A stretch of 64,000 bases of DNA, from assembly GCA_945897365.1 (NCBI GenBank), contig CAMDFD010000004.1, positions 62,001 to 126,000 on the forward strand, in the 5' to 3' direction. Made by a program: the position numbers and the translations under genes. The DNA comes from Bordetella parapertussis (GTDB taxonomy: Bacteria; Pseudomonadota; Gammaproteobacteria; Burkholderiales; Burkholderiaceae_B). Under the pieces are notes generated by a model. The model saw only the letters and a list, made by a program, of their open reading frames with translations, searched no databases and was not told the DNA's origin. Positions 26,950 through 35,965 of the stretch are shown here, piece by piece; the stretch's first letter is position 1; every line of letters begins with the position of its first letter.

Positions 26950-28192
26950 TCCAGCGATCTCCATTAGCGCGGACGCACTGGCTCACAGTCAGCGCGTCCG
27001 CGCTTTTTTGCATATGCAGATCCAGCAGGCGGGCGGTTGGCTTCCCTTTAGCGCCTGGATGCATCATGTGCTGTATGCACCCGGACTCGGCTACTACGCT
27101 GCGGGCAATACTAAACTCGCCGACACGCAAAACACCTATGAGCCAACACTGAGTGGCGATTTTGTCACTGCACCCCAGCTCACACCTTTGTTCGGATATA
27201 CGCTTGCGCGACAGGTCGCCGAGGTACTGCGACAAACCGACACACTCGACGTACTCGAGTTCGGCGCCGGCAGTGGCGCACTCGCGCATGATCTTCTGAC
27301 CGCACTCAACGCGCTAGGTCTCAGCGTTCGCTACAGCATCCTTGAGGTGTCAGCCGATCTCAGACAGCGTCAACAAGCGCGTTTGGCTGCCTGGGGTGAA
27401 CGCGTCACCTGGCTTGAGACACTTCCGAAACACTTTGCCGGCTGCGTTGTCGGAAACGAGTTGCTCGATGCCATGCCGGTTGAGCTCTTTGTCTGGTCTG
27501 AGCAAGGTCAGGTCCTCGAGCGTGGCGTCGTTTCACTGAATTCCAATACTGCTCTGACGTCAGACTCAATGAGCCAGGCGCAGGAATTCGCTTTTCAAGA
27601 CCAGCCCGCCTCACCCACACTCACCGAAACTGTCCAGGCACGGATGCCCGCTCTGCCAGGCTACAGCTCAGAAATCAATCTGCAAGCCGAAGCCTGGATC
27701 CGCGATCTCGGTCGTTGGTTAACCCGCGGCGCAGCCATACTCATCGATTACGGTTTTCCGCGTCATGAGTATTACCATCCCCAGAGGCAGCGCGGCACTC
27801 TGATGTGTCATATCCAGCATCGCACCCACGATGATGTTTTTCTCGCACCCGGCCTCCAAGACATCACCGCGCACGTTGATTTCACTGCAATCGCCGAAGC
27901 CGCTCAACAAAGCGGCCTCGACGTTCTTGGCTATACCTCACAAGCGCGTTTCCTATTGAATGCTGGCTTACCGCAATTACTTGAAACCTACGCTCAACAA
28001 CAGTTTGAACAACCAGACCTCAAAGAGCGTGCCCAAACCTATGCGGCAATACAAAAGCTCATTTCCGAAGCCGAAATGGGTGAGTTGTTTAAAGTCATTG
28101 CACTCGGTCGGGGGATTGCCTCTCCCATGAGCGGCTTTAGCCAGAGCGATCGCTCAGGACAGCTAGGCGAGCAGCTCGCACCGCTTGTTTAA
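26933..28192 (+). CDS. MidA-family (DUF185) SAM-dependent methyltransferase
   Basis: A 419-residue class I methyltransferase. The SAM loop is LEFGAGSGALAHDL, preceded by the family hallmark FSAWMHHVLYAPGLGYYAAG and SGDFVTAPQLTPLFG, and followed by NELLDAMPVE and DYGFPRHEYYHPQR. The relative NDUFAF7/MidA methylates an arginine of a complex I subunit in mitochondria, so a similar protein-arginine role is plausible. The chosen ATG at 26933 overlaps the helicase stop by 17 nt; GTG at 26936 is alternative. The frame also stays open far upstream through the helicase repeat region, which I regard as composition. Its 3' end overlaps cca by 56 nt. Confidence 0.85.
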   Translation: MVVAANPAISISADALAHSQRVRAFLHMQIQQAGGWLPFSAWMHHVLYAPGLGYYAAGNTKLADTQNTYEPTLSGDFVTAPQLTPLFGYTLARQVAEVLRQTDTLDVLEFGAGSGALAHDLLTALNALGLSVRYSILEVSADLRQRQQARLAAWGERVTWLETLPKHFAGCVVGNELLDAMPVELFVWSEQGQVLERGVVSLNSNTALTSDSMSQAQEFAFQDQPASPTLTETVQARMPALPGYSSEINLQAEAWIRDLGRWLTRGAAILIDYGFPRHEYYHPQRQRGTLMCHIQHRTHDDVFLAPGLQDITAHVDFTAIAEAAQQSGLDVLGYTSQARFLLNAGLPQLLETYAQQQFEQPDLKERAQTYAAIQKLISEAEMGELFKVIALGRGIASPMSGFSQSDRSGQLGEQLAPLV

Positions 28193-29264
28193 TTTGAGCG
28201 GGCTCTGACACGGCCTGGGCGACCGCACCCGCATCAACGGCCAAAACCGTCTGAAGTCTACCGCGCCACCAGGCCACATCGCCATGATTGTCCGCACTCT
28301 CTACGGCGCCAGTCTTAACAAGCCCTGCCGTTTTCATCAACATATCAAACCTCTCGGGTTTTCTGAGCGAATCACAGGTCTCGAGTAGAGACATGACGTC
28401 CTCCGGCATACGTCTACTCATACCCGCTATCACCACAGGCAATAACCGCGCCATATCGACACAATCCGTCGGTACCCGCAAACGCTTGGCCAACTCAGCG
28501 CGGGCTTCGGTTTCTAAGCACAACAAAGCATAACGTGCGCTCAACGGTAAGGGGCTCACGCCACCTGCTGCTGCATCGAGTCGTTGCATGATCCGCGCGC
28601 TCTGATGCCACTCAGGCATGATGCGTGCATTGGCCTCCGACCCCGCCAATACCTCCAACATGCGCGAAGGTTTTACACTCATCAGCCCGCGCGACAACTC
28701 CTGCCAGACGCGTTCAGGTACCAGCGTATCAACCTCTCCGCTCGCAACCATCCGTCGACAGAGCGCCCATGTTTCTGGCGCAATCGAAAAATCCGTAAAT
28801 CTTGCGGCAAAACGCGCCAGTCGCAAAATCCGCACAGGATCTTCTTCGAAGGCGGGACCCACATGACGAAACAATCTTGCCTGCAAGTCCGCAGCACCAT
28901 TAAGTGGATCAACCCGCTCGCCCGACATCGACTGCGCCATCGCATTGATCGTCAGATCGCGACGCTTTAAGTCCTCTTCGAGGGTGACATCTGCACCCGT
29001 GTAAAACGTAAAGCCTTTGTAACCACGCCCCGACTTTCTTTCCGTGCGTGCAAGCGCATATTCTTCTTTCGTCAGCGGATGTAAAAAAACCGGAAAGTCA
29101 CCCCCAACAGGAATAAAGCCACGCGCAACCATCTCTTCGGGTGTCGCACCCACCACGACCCAATCACGGTCACCAGCGGGCAGACCTAACAACGCATCAC
29201 GTACGGCGCCACCGACAATGAAAACCTGCAAACCCGTCAAGGCGCGATCTTCAGTCATCGTCAC
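28137..29264 (-). CDS. cca: CCA tRNA nucleotidyltransferase
   Basis: The enzyme adds or repairs the 3' CCA of tRNA. The class II nucleotidyltransferase head shows FIVGGAVRDALLG, the Asp pair in GDRDWVVVG, RRDLTINAMA and the NTP-selecting EDPVRILRLARFAARF. At 375 residues it lacks the full HD phosphohydrolase tail of the E. coli enzyme (412). The start could be 29264 or 29258. It overlaps the upstream slt stop by 4 nt and the convergent midA-like gene by 56 nt. Confidence 0.92.
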   Translation of the reverse strand: MTMTEDRALTGLQVFIVGGAVRDALLGLPAGDRDWVVVGATPEEMVARGFIPVGGDFPVFLHPLTKEEYALARTERKSGRGYKGFTFYTGADVTLEEDLKRRDLTINAMAQSMSGERVDPLNGAADLQARLFRHVGPAFEEDPVRILRLARFAARFTDFSIAPETWALCRRMVASGEVDTLVPERVWQELSRGLMSVKPSRMLEVLAGSEANARIMPEWHQSARIMQRLDAAAGGVSPLPLSARYALLCLETEARAELAKRLRVPTDCVDMARLLPVVIAGMSRRMPEDVMSLLETCDSLRKPERFDMLMKTAGLVKTGAVESADNHGDVAWWRGRLQTVLAVDAGAVAQAVSEPAQIKQAVRAARLAVLSDRSG

Positions 29265-31453
29265 GGCAGAGGCGAACGACCATACGGTCGTGGCTCAATT
29301 TGTCCCAGACGCTGCTTGAGCGACTGCGGATTGCCGGTAAAGACCGCGGCGTAGTAGGTGGCGTTAGACATCACTTTTTTAACGTAATCGCGCGTTTCGT
29401 TAAATGGAATCGTTTCAGCGAAAATCGCGCCTTCAACCGGTGCATCGAGTTTGGAGCGCCACAGCATCGGACGACCCGGACCCGCGTTATATCCTGCGCT
29501 AGCCAACACCTGCGAGCCCCCCAGATCAGACTGCACCATACTCAAGTAACTCGTTCCCAACTTTGTATTCGTATCAAAATCGTTCACGCGACCAGGTGTG
29601 AAGTTGGTCAACCCGATTTTCTGAGCCATCCACTTTGCCGTAGCAGGCATGAGCTGCATCAAGCCCGAGGCCCCCGCGTGTGAACGCGCGTCCATAATGA
29701 ACAACGACTCTTGACGGATCAGCCCATACACCCAAGCTGGCTCGACATTAACCTCGCGCGCCTGAGCACTGACACGCCCTTCAAAAGGCGCCACAAAACG
29801 CTGCGTAAAGTCCACCTCGTTTTTAGTACGGACAGAGGTCGCCACGACACGATCATAGATACTCTCGCGACGCGCCAACTCAGCAGCCGCCAACAATTGA
29901 CGATCCGTCATGCCACGAAGCGCAAACGTCCACTCCGGCACAGCCTCTGGCCGCCAGCCTCTTTTGAATAAAGTCACGGCTCGCTTTAGGCCTGGATGAG
30001 CACGGGCCTGCGCTAATTCTTTCTCTGAGACAGGCTCGGGACGCTTGGGTGCGGCAATCGTTCGACCAAGCTCCTCGACGGCGAGTTGCCCATAAAAGCT
30101 GTAATCCGATGCGATCGAAGCATAGGCTTTCTCGGCATCCGCTTTTTTACCTGTCGCCGCCAAACCTCGCGCTTTCCAGTACACCCACGTCGGATCGCTA
30201 CGTTGTGGCTCACGCATCGTAGCGATACTTTGCATCACCCACTTCCAGTCAATTTTTGGTTGACGTAGCGCCATACGAACACGCCAAGCTTCGTTGTTGT
30301 CGGATAAACGAACGGAGCCAGAGTCGCGATACCACGTATGCGCACGCGGATCGAGATTCATGCTCGCGACCAAAGCCATCTGGCCATAGACCCATTGCAT
30401 ATTTTTCTTGGGAAGCAGGTTTTTCCATTGCTTTTTGACTAACGCATCCGCCGCCGCCAGGTTTGTCCGCGCCAAGCGAGCGAGTCCCAGCGCAATGATC
30501 TCATTACGTTCAGGCGAACCTAACGCGGTCTGCGCGGCTAACCACGCCGCAGGCCCTTTGATCATGGTGTCATACGCCGCCAGTTCTTTAGCGTCAAAGA
30601 CATACGCGGCAAACCGGCGCGCATCCGGCAGTTTGTTGTTTTCAATCGCATCATTGAGGTACGGCATCAACTCAGCAGGCGTTAAAACACGGTCTGCGAC
30701 GAGTTGGTCAAACAGTTTCCAACATGCGCCGTACGGCACAAATATTTTCATCGCCTCAGCCGCTATCGTGCGCTGACTGGCCATATGCTTAGCCTCAAGC
30801 TGAGCACACAACACCTGATTGCTTGGGTTAAGGACGGTCCCCAACGCGCGTACCGTGACAAAATCACCGCTCCGCGCAGCGGCCAATACCCATTCGCCAC
30901 GCAGTCGATCCGCAAGATATACGCCACTGTTTTTTTCCAGAAACTGCTCCAAACCTTGATTCACACTTTGCGTTCTATAAAGACCTAACTGGGTTCGTAA
31001 AAACCAATACTCGGGGTAGATTGCCAATACATCACCCTTGGCCTGCGGCACGAAACTGGCGAGCTGACCAAACTGCTTGCTATTGACGGCTTGACGCGCT
31101 GCGGCAACCGCTTTGGCTGCTGCCGTATTTTCTGAAGCAGCGATCGAGTCTCTCATCCCTGCCGGACCCGTATGGGGTGTATTGCTTTGCGCCGTACTAG
31201 GCGCAATACTCGCCGTACGCGAGGGTGCAGCATTGCTGGCAGTTGGAGTAGAAGGCTTAGCTAAAGGAGCTGCAGTGCCGTCCGCGACGGGCGTGATGCT
31301 GCCATCCGCCTTCAAGACAAACCGTTCAGTTGACCCAGATTGAGATTGTGCCGTTTTTGGAGCCGCCAACATAAACGTACTACCAAATACCAAAGCGGTC
31401 ACCCAGACGCCAACTTGAACTCGGATATCCTGATATTTTGCGCTTATATGCAT
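29261..31453 (-). CDS. slt: Soluble lytic murein transglycosylase, Slt70-type
   Basis: The 730-residue periplasmic protein has a signal segment (VGVWVTALVFGSTFMLAAP, about 14-32), a Ser/Thr/Pro/Ala-rich linker, a long alpha-helical superhelix domain and a C-terminal goose-lysozyme-like domain with the catalytic Glu in RQESLFIMDARSHAGASGLMQLMPATA. AGYNAGPGRP is the second domain hallmark. It cleaves glycan strands forming anhydromuropeptides. ATG 31453 has AAAGG 7 nt upstream; the GTG at 31477 lacks a site. It is divergent from the cyclo-ligase gene. Confidence 0.9.
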   Translation of the reverse strand: MHISAKYQDIRVQVGVWVTALVFGSTFMLAAPKTAQSQSGSTERFVLKADGSITPVADGTAAPLAKPSTPTASNAAPSRTASIAPSTAQSNTPHTGPAGMRDSIAASENTAAAKAVAAARQAVNSKQFGQLASFVPQAKGDVLAIYPEYWFLRTQLGLYRTQSVNQGLEQFLEKNSGVYLADRLRGEWVLAAARSGDFVTVRALGTVLNPSNQVLCAQLEAKHMASQRTIAAEAMKIFVPYGACWKLFDQLVADRVLTPAELMPYLNDAIENNKLPDARRFAAYVFDAKELAAYDTMIKGPAAWLAAQTALGSPERNEIIALGLARLARTNLAAADALVKKQWKNLLPKKNMQWVYGQMALVASMNLDPRAHTWYRDSGSVRLSDNNEAWRVRMALRQPKIDWKWVMQSIATMREPQRSDPTWVYWKARGLAATGKKADAEKAYASIASDYSFYGQLAVEELGRTIAAPKRPEPVSEKELAQARAHPGLKRAVTLFKRGWRPEAVPEWTFALRGMTDRQLLAAAELARRESIYDRVVATSVRTKNEVDFTQRFVAPFEGRVSAQAREVNVEPAWVYGLIRQESLFIMDARSHAGASGLMQLMPATAKWMAQKIGLTNFTPGRVNDFDTNTKLGTSYLSMVQSDLGGSQVLASAGYNAGPGRPMLWRSKLDAPVEGAIFAETIPFNETRDYVKKVMSNATYYAAVFTGNPQSLKQRLGQIEPRPYGRSPLP

Positions 31454-31504
31454 ACAATGCCTTTGAACACCATTCACTACAATTAGTCAGCAACTACTAC
31501 GGAT

Positions 31505-32125
31505 ATGTCAAAGAATAGCCCAGACCAGCTTCGGATGCGGCTTCGCAGACTGCGAGAGGCCATTCCTGTTGCCGAACGCCAACAGGCGAGTGCTCAACTC
31601 TGTACTGAACTGCGGCTTTGGTTTGACGCACGCAGAGTGTCTCGACACACTTTTGGACACACCGCACCTGAAATAGTTGCCGGATTTTGGCCTTTGGAAA
31701 GCGAGCCCGACTTAAGACCTGTGTACGATCATTTGCACACCCAAGGTTTTACCGTCGCGCTACCCGTTGTCGTCAAAAAACAGTCGCCACTTGAGTTCCA
31801 CGCTTGGTGTCCAGCCGACACCTTAAAACCTGGTGCCTTTGGTGTATTAGAGCCCGTCCGTCGCGAAAAGCTGATGCCAGACGTGATGCTGATCCCAACA
31901 CTTGGTTTTACAGATCATGGCGCACGTCTCGGCTACGGAGGAGGCTATTACGATCGCACTCTCGCCAATCTCGACGCAGCAGGCAAAGATTTTTTAGCTC
32001 TTGGTATCGCCTGGAGCCAAGCCCGCATCGAAGAAGAGGCCAACTATCAAGCGCAAGTACACGATTATCCACTCGACGCCATCCTGACACCCTGCGGTTG
32101 GACGCAGGCTCCGCCGCCAGCCTGA
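31505..32125 (+). CDS. 5-formyltetrahydrofolate cyclo-ligase
   Basis: The 206-residue enzyme converts 5-formyl-THF to 5,10-methenyl-THF with ATP, recycling a stored folate form. The signature GYGGGYYDRTL and the preceding PTLGFTDHGARLG are intact, and the N-terminal basic segment (MRLRRLREAI) is normal. It lies tail-to-tail with metF (4 nt), placing two folate one-carbon genes together. Confidence 0.92.
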   Translation: MSKNSPDQLRMRLRRLREAIPVAERQQASAQLCTELRLWFDARRVSRHTFGHTAPEIVAGFWPLESEPDLRPVYDHLHTQGFTVALPVVVKKQSPLEFHAWCPADTLKPGAFGVLEPVRREKLMPDVMLIPTLGFTDHGARLGYGGGYYDRTLANLDAAGKDFLALGIAWSQARIEEEANYQAQVHDYPLDAILTPCGWTQAPPPA

Positions 32126-32129
32126 TACG

Positions 32130-32975
32130 TTAGCGATCCAAGCCGTGCCATATCGACAGCGTGGCTTCGGCATTATTCAGGGTATAGAAATGCAAGCCTG
32201 GCACGCCATTGTCTAACAACGTTTCACATAGACTCGTCACGACATCTGTGCCAAACGCCCGGATCGAGTCTTTGTCATCGCCCATCTCGGCCAAACGCAG
32301 ACGGATCCAACGTGGCACCTCTGCACCACACATCTCTGAAAACCGCATCAATTGCGTGTAATTGGTGATGGGCATGATGCCAGGCACAATGGGGATATTG
32401 ATTCCCTTGGCTTGGACACGATCGACAAAATCAAAATACGCATCGGCATTAAAAAAATACTGCGTAATCGCACTGTTGGCGCCCGCACGTACCTTGTTAA
32501 TAAAGTGAGCGAGATCTTTTTCAGGCCCCGCAGCTTGTGGATGCATCTCGGGATAGGCAGCGACCTCGATATGAAACCAGTCGCCTGTTTCATGACGAAT
32601 AAAGTCAACCAAGTCGCTAGCATACTGAAGAGCACCGGCAGCACTAGCCCCCATGCCCGAAGGCATATCACCGCGCAATGCGACAATGCGACGTACGCCC
32701 TCTTCGCGATAGCGCTGCAGCAAGACACTAAGCTCATCGCGCGTAGATCCAATACACGACAAGTGCGGCGCGGCATCACGGCCGAGCGCGCGCATCATGC
32801 GGACGGTGTCAAGCGTACCGTCTCGCGTCGAGCCACCCGCGCCAAACGTCACGCTGACGTAGTGCGGGTCGATGACCAACATTTGTTTGGCGCCATCGAC
32901 AAGGCGCTGCTGCGCGGCGGCATCGCGTGGTGGGAAGAACTCTAGGCTAAACGCAGGCGTCAAAGGGGAGCTCAT
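32130..32975 (-). CDS. metF: 5,10-methylenetetrahydrofolate reductase
   Basis: A FAD barrel enzyme of 281 residues that makes 5-methyl-THF for methionine synthesis. Motifs: SLEFFPPRD at the N-terminus with the catalytic Glu, SVTFGAGGSTRDGT, RGDMPSG, EVAAYPEMHP and ITQYFFNADAYFDF. It is the last gene of the riboswitch-controlled unit ahcY / holin-like / metF; its ATG overlaps the stop of the preceding gene by 4 nt (ATGA). Confidence 0.95.
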   Translation of the reverse strand: MSSPLTPAFSLEFFPPRDAAAQQRLVDGAKQMLVIDPHYVSVTFGAGGSTRDGTLDTVRMMRALGRDAAPHLSCIGSTRDELSVLLQRYREEGVRRIVALRGDMPSGMGASAAGALQYASDLVDFIRHETGDWFHIEVAAYPEMHPQAAGPEKDLAHFINKVRAGANSAITQYFFNADAYFDFVDRVQAKGINIPIVPGIMPITNYTQLMRFSEMCGAEVPRWIRLRLAEMGDDKDSIRAFGTDVVTSLCETLLDNGVPGLHFYTLNNAEATLSIWHGLDR

Positions 32976-33310
32976 CGATTAATCAGACTCGTCAAAAACC
33001 CGGAGATCACGCTATAAAACAGCGCACCGCCGACTGCCCACCAAAAGCCGTTGACCTGAAAACCTTTCAGGATCGACCCGGCGAGCCAGAACATCAGCGC
33101 GTTAATCACCAGTAAAAACAGACCCAACGTCACAATCGTGATGGGCAAGGTCAATAAAATGAAGATTGGTTTAACCAACATGTTGATTAAACCAAGCACG
33201 GCTGCAGCAAGCATGGCGGCCCAGAAGCTGGACACCACAATCCCAGGCAGCACATAGGCAACAATGAGTAGTGTCACCGCATTTAATATCCAGACTAACA
33301 ATAAAGTCAT
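32972..33310 (-). CDS. Phage-holin-superfamily-IV-like small membrane protein
   Basis: A 112-residue protein made of four membrane helices with little loop sequence (for example GIVVSSFWAAMLAAAVLGLINMLVKPIFILLTLPITIVTLGLFLLVINALMFWLAGSIL). It matches the family often annotated as phage holin family protein, but such genes are conserved chromosomal genes and there is no phage here. It sits between ahcY and metF, overlapping metF by 4 nt. Its function in the SAM cycle unit, if any, is unknown. Confidence 0.82.
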   Translation of the reverse strand: MTLLLVWILNAVTLLIVAYVLPGIVVSSFWAAMLAAAVLGLINMLVKPIFILLTLPITIVTLGLFLLVINALMFWLAGSILKGFQVNGFWWAVGGALFYSVISGFLTSLINR

Positions 33311-33342
33311 GACAATCTCCGGTGAACACTACTCAAAGTCAA

Positions 33343-34758
33343 TCAATAGCGGTAAGCATCGCCCTTGAAAGGACCTTCTTGCTTGACGCTAATGTAAGCC
33401 GCTTGCTGAGGTGTCAACGTTGTCAAGTTTGCACCGATCTTCTTGAGGTGCAGACGTGCGACTTTTTCGTCGAGATGCTTAGGCAACACATAGACCTGAC
33501 CTGACTTGTACTCTTCGTTGCGCGAGAACAGTTCAATCTGTGCAATCGTCTGGTTGGTAAACGATGAAGACATCACGAACGAGGGGTGACCTGTGCCGCA
33601 GCCGAGGTTCACGAGACGGCCCTTAGCCAACAAGATAATGCGCTTGCCGTTAGGGAAAATCACGTGATCGACTTGTGGCTTGATTTCTTCCCACTGCAAG
33701 TCTTCGATACCGACGACATCGATTTCATTGTCGAAGTGACCGATGTTACAAACAATGGCCTGGTCCTTCATACGGTCCATGTGGGCACGCGTAATGACGT
33801 TGTAATTGCCTGTTGCTGTCACGAAAATGTCAGCCTTGTCTGCGGCTTCTTCCATGGTGACAACCTTAAAGCCTTCCATCGCAGCCTGTAGTGCGCAGAT
33901 TGGATCGACTTCAGTGACCCAAACTTGGGCGCGCAACGCGGCTAAGGCTTGAGCTGAACCCTTACCCACATCGCCGTAGCCTGCAACCACTGCAACTTTG
34001 CCAGCGATCATAACGTCTGTCGCACGCTTGATGGCGTCGACCAACGATTCGCGGCAGCCGTACAGGTTGTCAAACTTTGACTTAGTGACGGAGTCGTTGA
34101 CGTTAATCGCAGCAAAAGCAAGTTCGCCTTTTTTCGACATTTGATACAGACGCAGAACGCCTGTGGTGGTTTCCTCAGTCACGCCCTTGATTTGGGCTAA
34201 ACGTGTGGAGTACCACTTAGGATCTTTTTTGATCTGCGCTTTGATGGCAGCAAACAAGACGACTTCTTCTTCGGAGCCTGGGTTATTCAAGACCGAAATG
34301 TCGCTCTCAGCTTTTGTACCGAGGTGCAACAGGAGTGTGGCATCGCCACCGTCATCCAAAATCATGTTGGCCTGCTTGTCGCCAGGCCATTCAAAAATTT
34401 TGTGTGTGTAGTCCCAGTACTCGACCAGAGACTCGCCTTTTTTGGCGAACACGGGCGTGCCCATTGCTGCGATGGCTGCAGCAGCGTGGTCTTGTGTGGA
34501 ATAGATATTGCAAGAGGCCCACCGGACTTCAGCGCCGAGTGCCTGCAAGGTCTCGATCAGCACAGCAGTCTGAATCGTCATGTGCAAGCTACCCGTGATG
34601 CGGGCGCCTTTCAATGGCTTGGTTTTAGCAAACTCTTCGCGCGTGGCCATCAGACCAGGCATTTCTGTTTCAGCAATGGCGATCTCGCGACGACCAAAAT
34701 CAGCCTGATTGATATCAGCAACGATGTAATCTGCGAATTTTTCTTTGATAGCGTTCAT
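33343..34758 (-). CDS. ahcY: Adenosylhomocysteinase (S-adenosyl-L-homocysteine hydrolase)
   Basis: The 471-residue NAD+-dependent enzyme splits SAH into adenosine and homocysteine, removing the inhibitor of methyltransferases. The NAD loop GYGDVGKGSA, the N-terminal ADFGRREIAIAETEMPGLM and the C-terminal DPFKGDAYRY-like ending (PFKGDAYRY) are typical. ATG 34758 gives MNAIKEKFADYIV, the usual start. The frame stays open upstream to 34866 but that stretch overlaps the SAH riboswitch and is not believable as protein. First gene of ahcY / holin-like / metF. Confidence 0.96.
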   Translation of the reverse strand: MNAIKEKFADYIVADINQADFGRREIAIAETEMPGLMATREEFAKTKPLKGARITGSLHMTIQTAVLIETLQALGAEVRWASCNIYSTQDHAAAAIAAMGTPVFAKKGESLVEYWDYTHKIFEWPGDKQANMILDDGGDATLLLHLGTKAESDISVLNNPGSEEEVVLFAAIKAQIKKDPKWYSTRLAQIKGVTEETTTGVLRLYQMSKKGELAFAAINVNDSVTKSKFDNLYGCRESLVDAIKRATDVMIAGKVAVVAGYGDVGKGSAQALAALRAQVWVTEVDPICALQAAMEGFKVVTMEEAADKADIFVTATGNYNVITRAHMDRMKDQAIVCNIGHFDNEIDVVGIEDLQWEEIKPQVDHVIFPNGKRIILLAKGRLVNLGCGTGHPSFVMSSSFTNQTIAQIELFSRNEEYKSGQVYVLPKHLDEKVARLHLKKIGANLTTLTPQQAAYISVKQEGPFKGDAYRY

Positions 34759-34841
34759 GTCTAAAAGCTCCGTTGAGCCCACGGAACAACGATTGAACGG
34801 CTGTGTCTTGAGCACCACCGCAATCGCTGCTTGGCAGGATT

Positions 34842-34932
34842 GGGTGAGCGCTGTTAAGGTCGACAAAAGGGACGACGGTAACGGGAAAGCTTATGAGCCT
34901 GGCGGGATTTGACCCGTCGCAACGCTCCTCAA
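34842..34932 (-). ncRNA. SAH riboswitch
   Basis: Read on the minus strand, the leader of ahcY has the class hallmarks in order: TGAGGAGCGTTGCGACGGG, then CCAGGCTCA, then CAGCGCTCACCC. Visible pairings are UGAG with CUCA closing P1, CGGG with CCCG in the P2 stem, and the pseudoknot GAGCGUUG with CAGCGCUC (eight pairs with one G-U). SAH riboswitches turn on ahcY when SAH accumulates and are known mainly from beta- and gammaproteobacteria. The aptamer ends about 85 nt before the start codon. Identified by motif, without a covariance search. Confidence 0.93.
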
Positions 34933-35004
34933 AAGCACATATATTGTAGCTCGTTTTTGGAAATTACGACAGGGTTTACCCGACAACCCCTTAATATTTA
35001 AGTC

Positions 35005-35817
35005 TTAGGTGTTGTCTAAGGTGGCCAACGGTGGCGAGTGCAACGCCACAATGTCATTCTCTGGGTTGCCATGAAACGGATAGCGCGCACGCACCAACGG
35101 ATCGTGACCAGGAATAATATGTGCGGGCGAAGCAGCCGCCGCGCGCAAGGTCGCATAGCCGGTCACCATATCGCCCACATGAAACACGATCGGAAACGGC
35201 GAGGGCCTTTCCATATTTTCATAAAAATGGCTCGCATCCGAAGCCAGTACCACCCAGCCCCGCGTTGTGTGCACGCGCAAAGACTGCAAGCCCTTGGTGT
35301 GGCCGCCAATCTTGATCAGCTCGATGCCCGGCGCTAAGTCGACACGCCCCTGATGAAAATGTACCCGCTCGGCATACACACGACGCACCAAGCTCACCAC
35401 ATCCTCCACATCGTACGCATGGCGAAATAATCCATGACACATGTGTTTGCCGCAAGCGTAATCAACCTCATCCTCTTGCACATGAAACCGCGCATTCGGG
35501 AGCAAATCGATATTGCCAGCATGGTCGTAATGCAAATGCGTCAACACAACATCCTCGATGTCCTCGGGCGCAAGACCCAGCAAAGATAGTGCGCCAATCG
35601 GGCAGCGCAGTAGAGTTCGCCCGCGCTCTTTAGCCTGGCGCGCATTAAACCCCGTATCAACCAAGATATTGCGTTGTCCGTCGCGAATGAGCCATACAAA
35701 ATAATCCATCGGCATCGGCTCATCATGCGGGTCCTGAGCGATAAAGTTTTCGCGGCGCATCCGTTGCTGAATCGTCGCGTAGCGCAACGCGTAAATTTCA
35801 TATTTAGGCAAATTCAT
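35005..35817 (-). CDS. MBL-fold hydrolase, N-acyl-homoserine-lactonase family
   Basis: A 270-residue metallo-beta-lactamase fold protein with the dinuclear metal motif THLHYDHAGN (HxHxDH) and a later GHTKGLQSLR His and ASDASHF Asp, in the usual order. This matches AHL lactonase-like proteins (AiiA/AttM family), which open the lactone of quorum signals, but other lactones are possible. The ATG at 35817 has AAAGGAG 7 nt upstream; the longer frame to 35883 has none. It is divergent from the carboxymuconolactone-decarboxylase-like gene, another lactone-related fold. Confidence 0.83.
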   Translation of the reverse strand: MNLPKYEIYALRYATIQQRMRRENFIAQDPHDEPMPMDYFVWLIRDGQRNILVDTGFNARQAKERGRTLLRCPIGALSLLGLAPEDIEDVVLTHLHYDHAGNIDLLPNARFHVQEDEVDYACGKHMCHGLFRHAYDVEDVVSLVRRVYAERVHFHQGRVDLAPGIELIKIGGHTKGLQSLRVHTTRGWVVLASDASHFYENMERPSPFPIVFHVGDMVTGYATLRAAAASPAHIIPGHDPLVRARYPFHGNPENDIVALHSPPLATLDNT

Positions 35818-35913
35818 TGTTCGCTCCTTTAAATGCCTCCATGATGAATCTAGCTTGACATAGGTAAAGACAAGCGCAGACAATCAAGACCATTCGTGTT
35901 GTTAGTTACACTT

Positions 35914-35940
35914 TTTACTTTATTTACTTTATTTACTTTT
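35914..35940. repeat. Three tandem 9-bp repeats (TTTACTTTA) in a promoter region
   Basis: Copies are at 35914-35922, 35923-35931 and 35932-35940 (the last ends in T instead of A). They lie 26-52 nt before the start of the CMD-domain gene, in a divergent promoter region, with CATACT (35944-35949) just downstream as a possible -10. Copy-number change by slippage could alter promoter spacing. Confidence 0.7.
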
Positions 35941-35965
35941 GATCATACTGATTCTGGAGCATTAA

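Noticed and set aside
32972..33310. Holin-like gene as prophage remnant
   Set aside because: It sits inside the ahcY-metF unit and no other phage gene is present; the family name is historical.
34759..34866. 36-residue N-terminal extension of ahcY
   Set aside because: The region is the leader between the SAH riboswitch and the normal MNAIKEK start, and part of it is the riboswitch pseudoknot.
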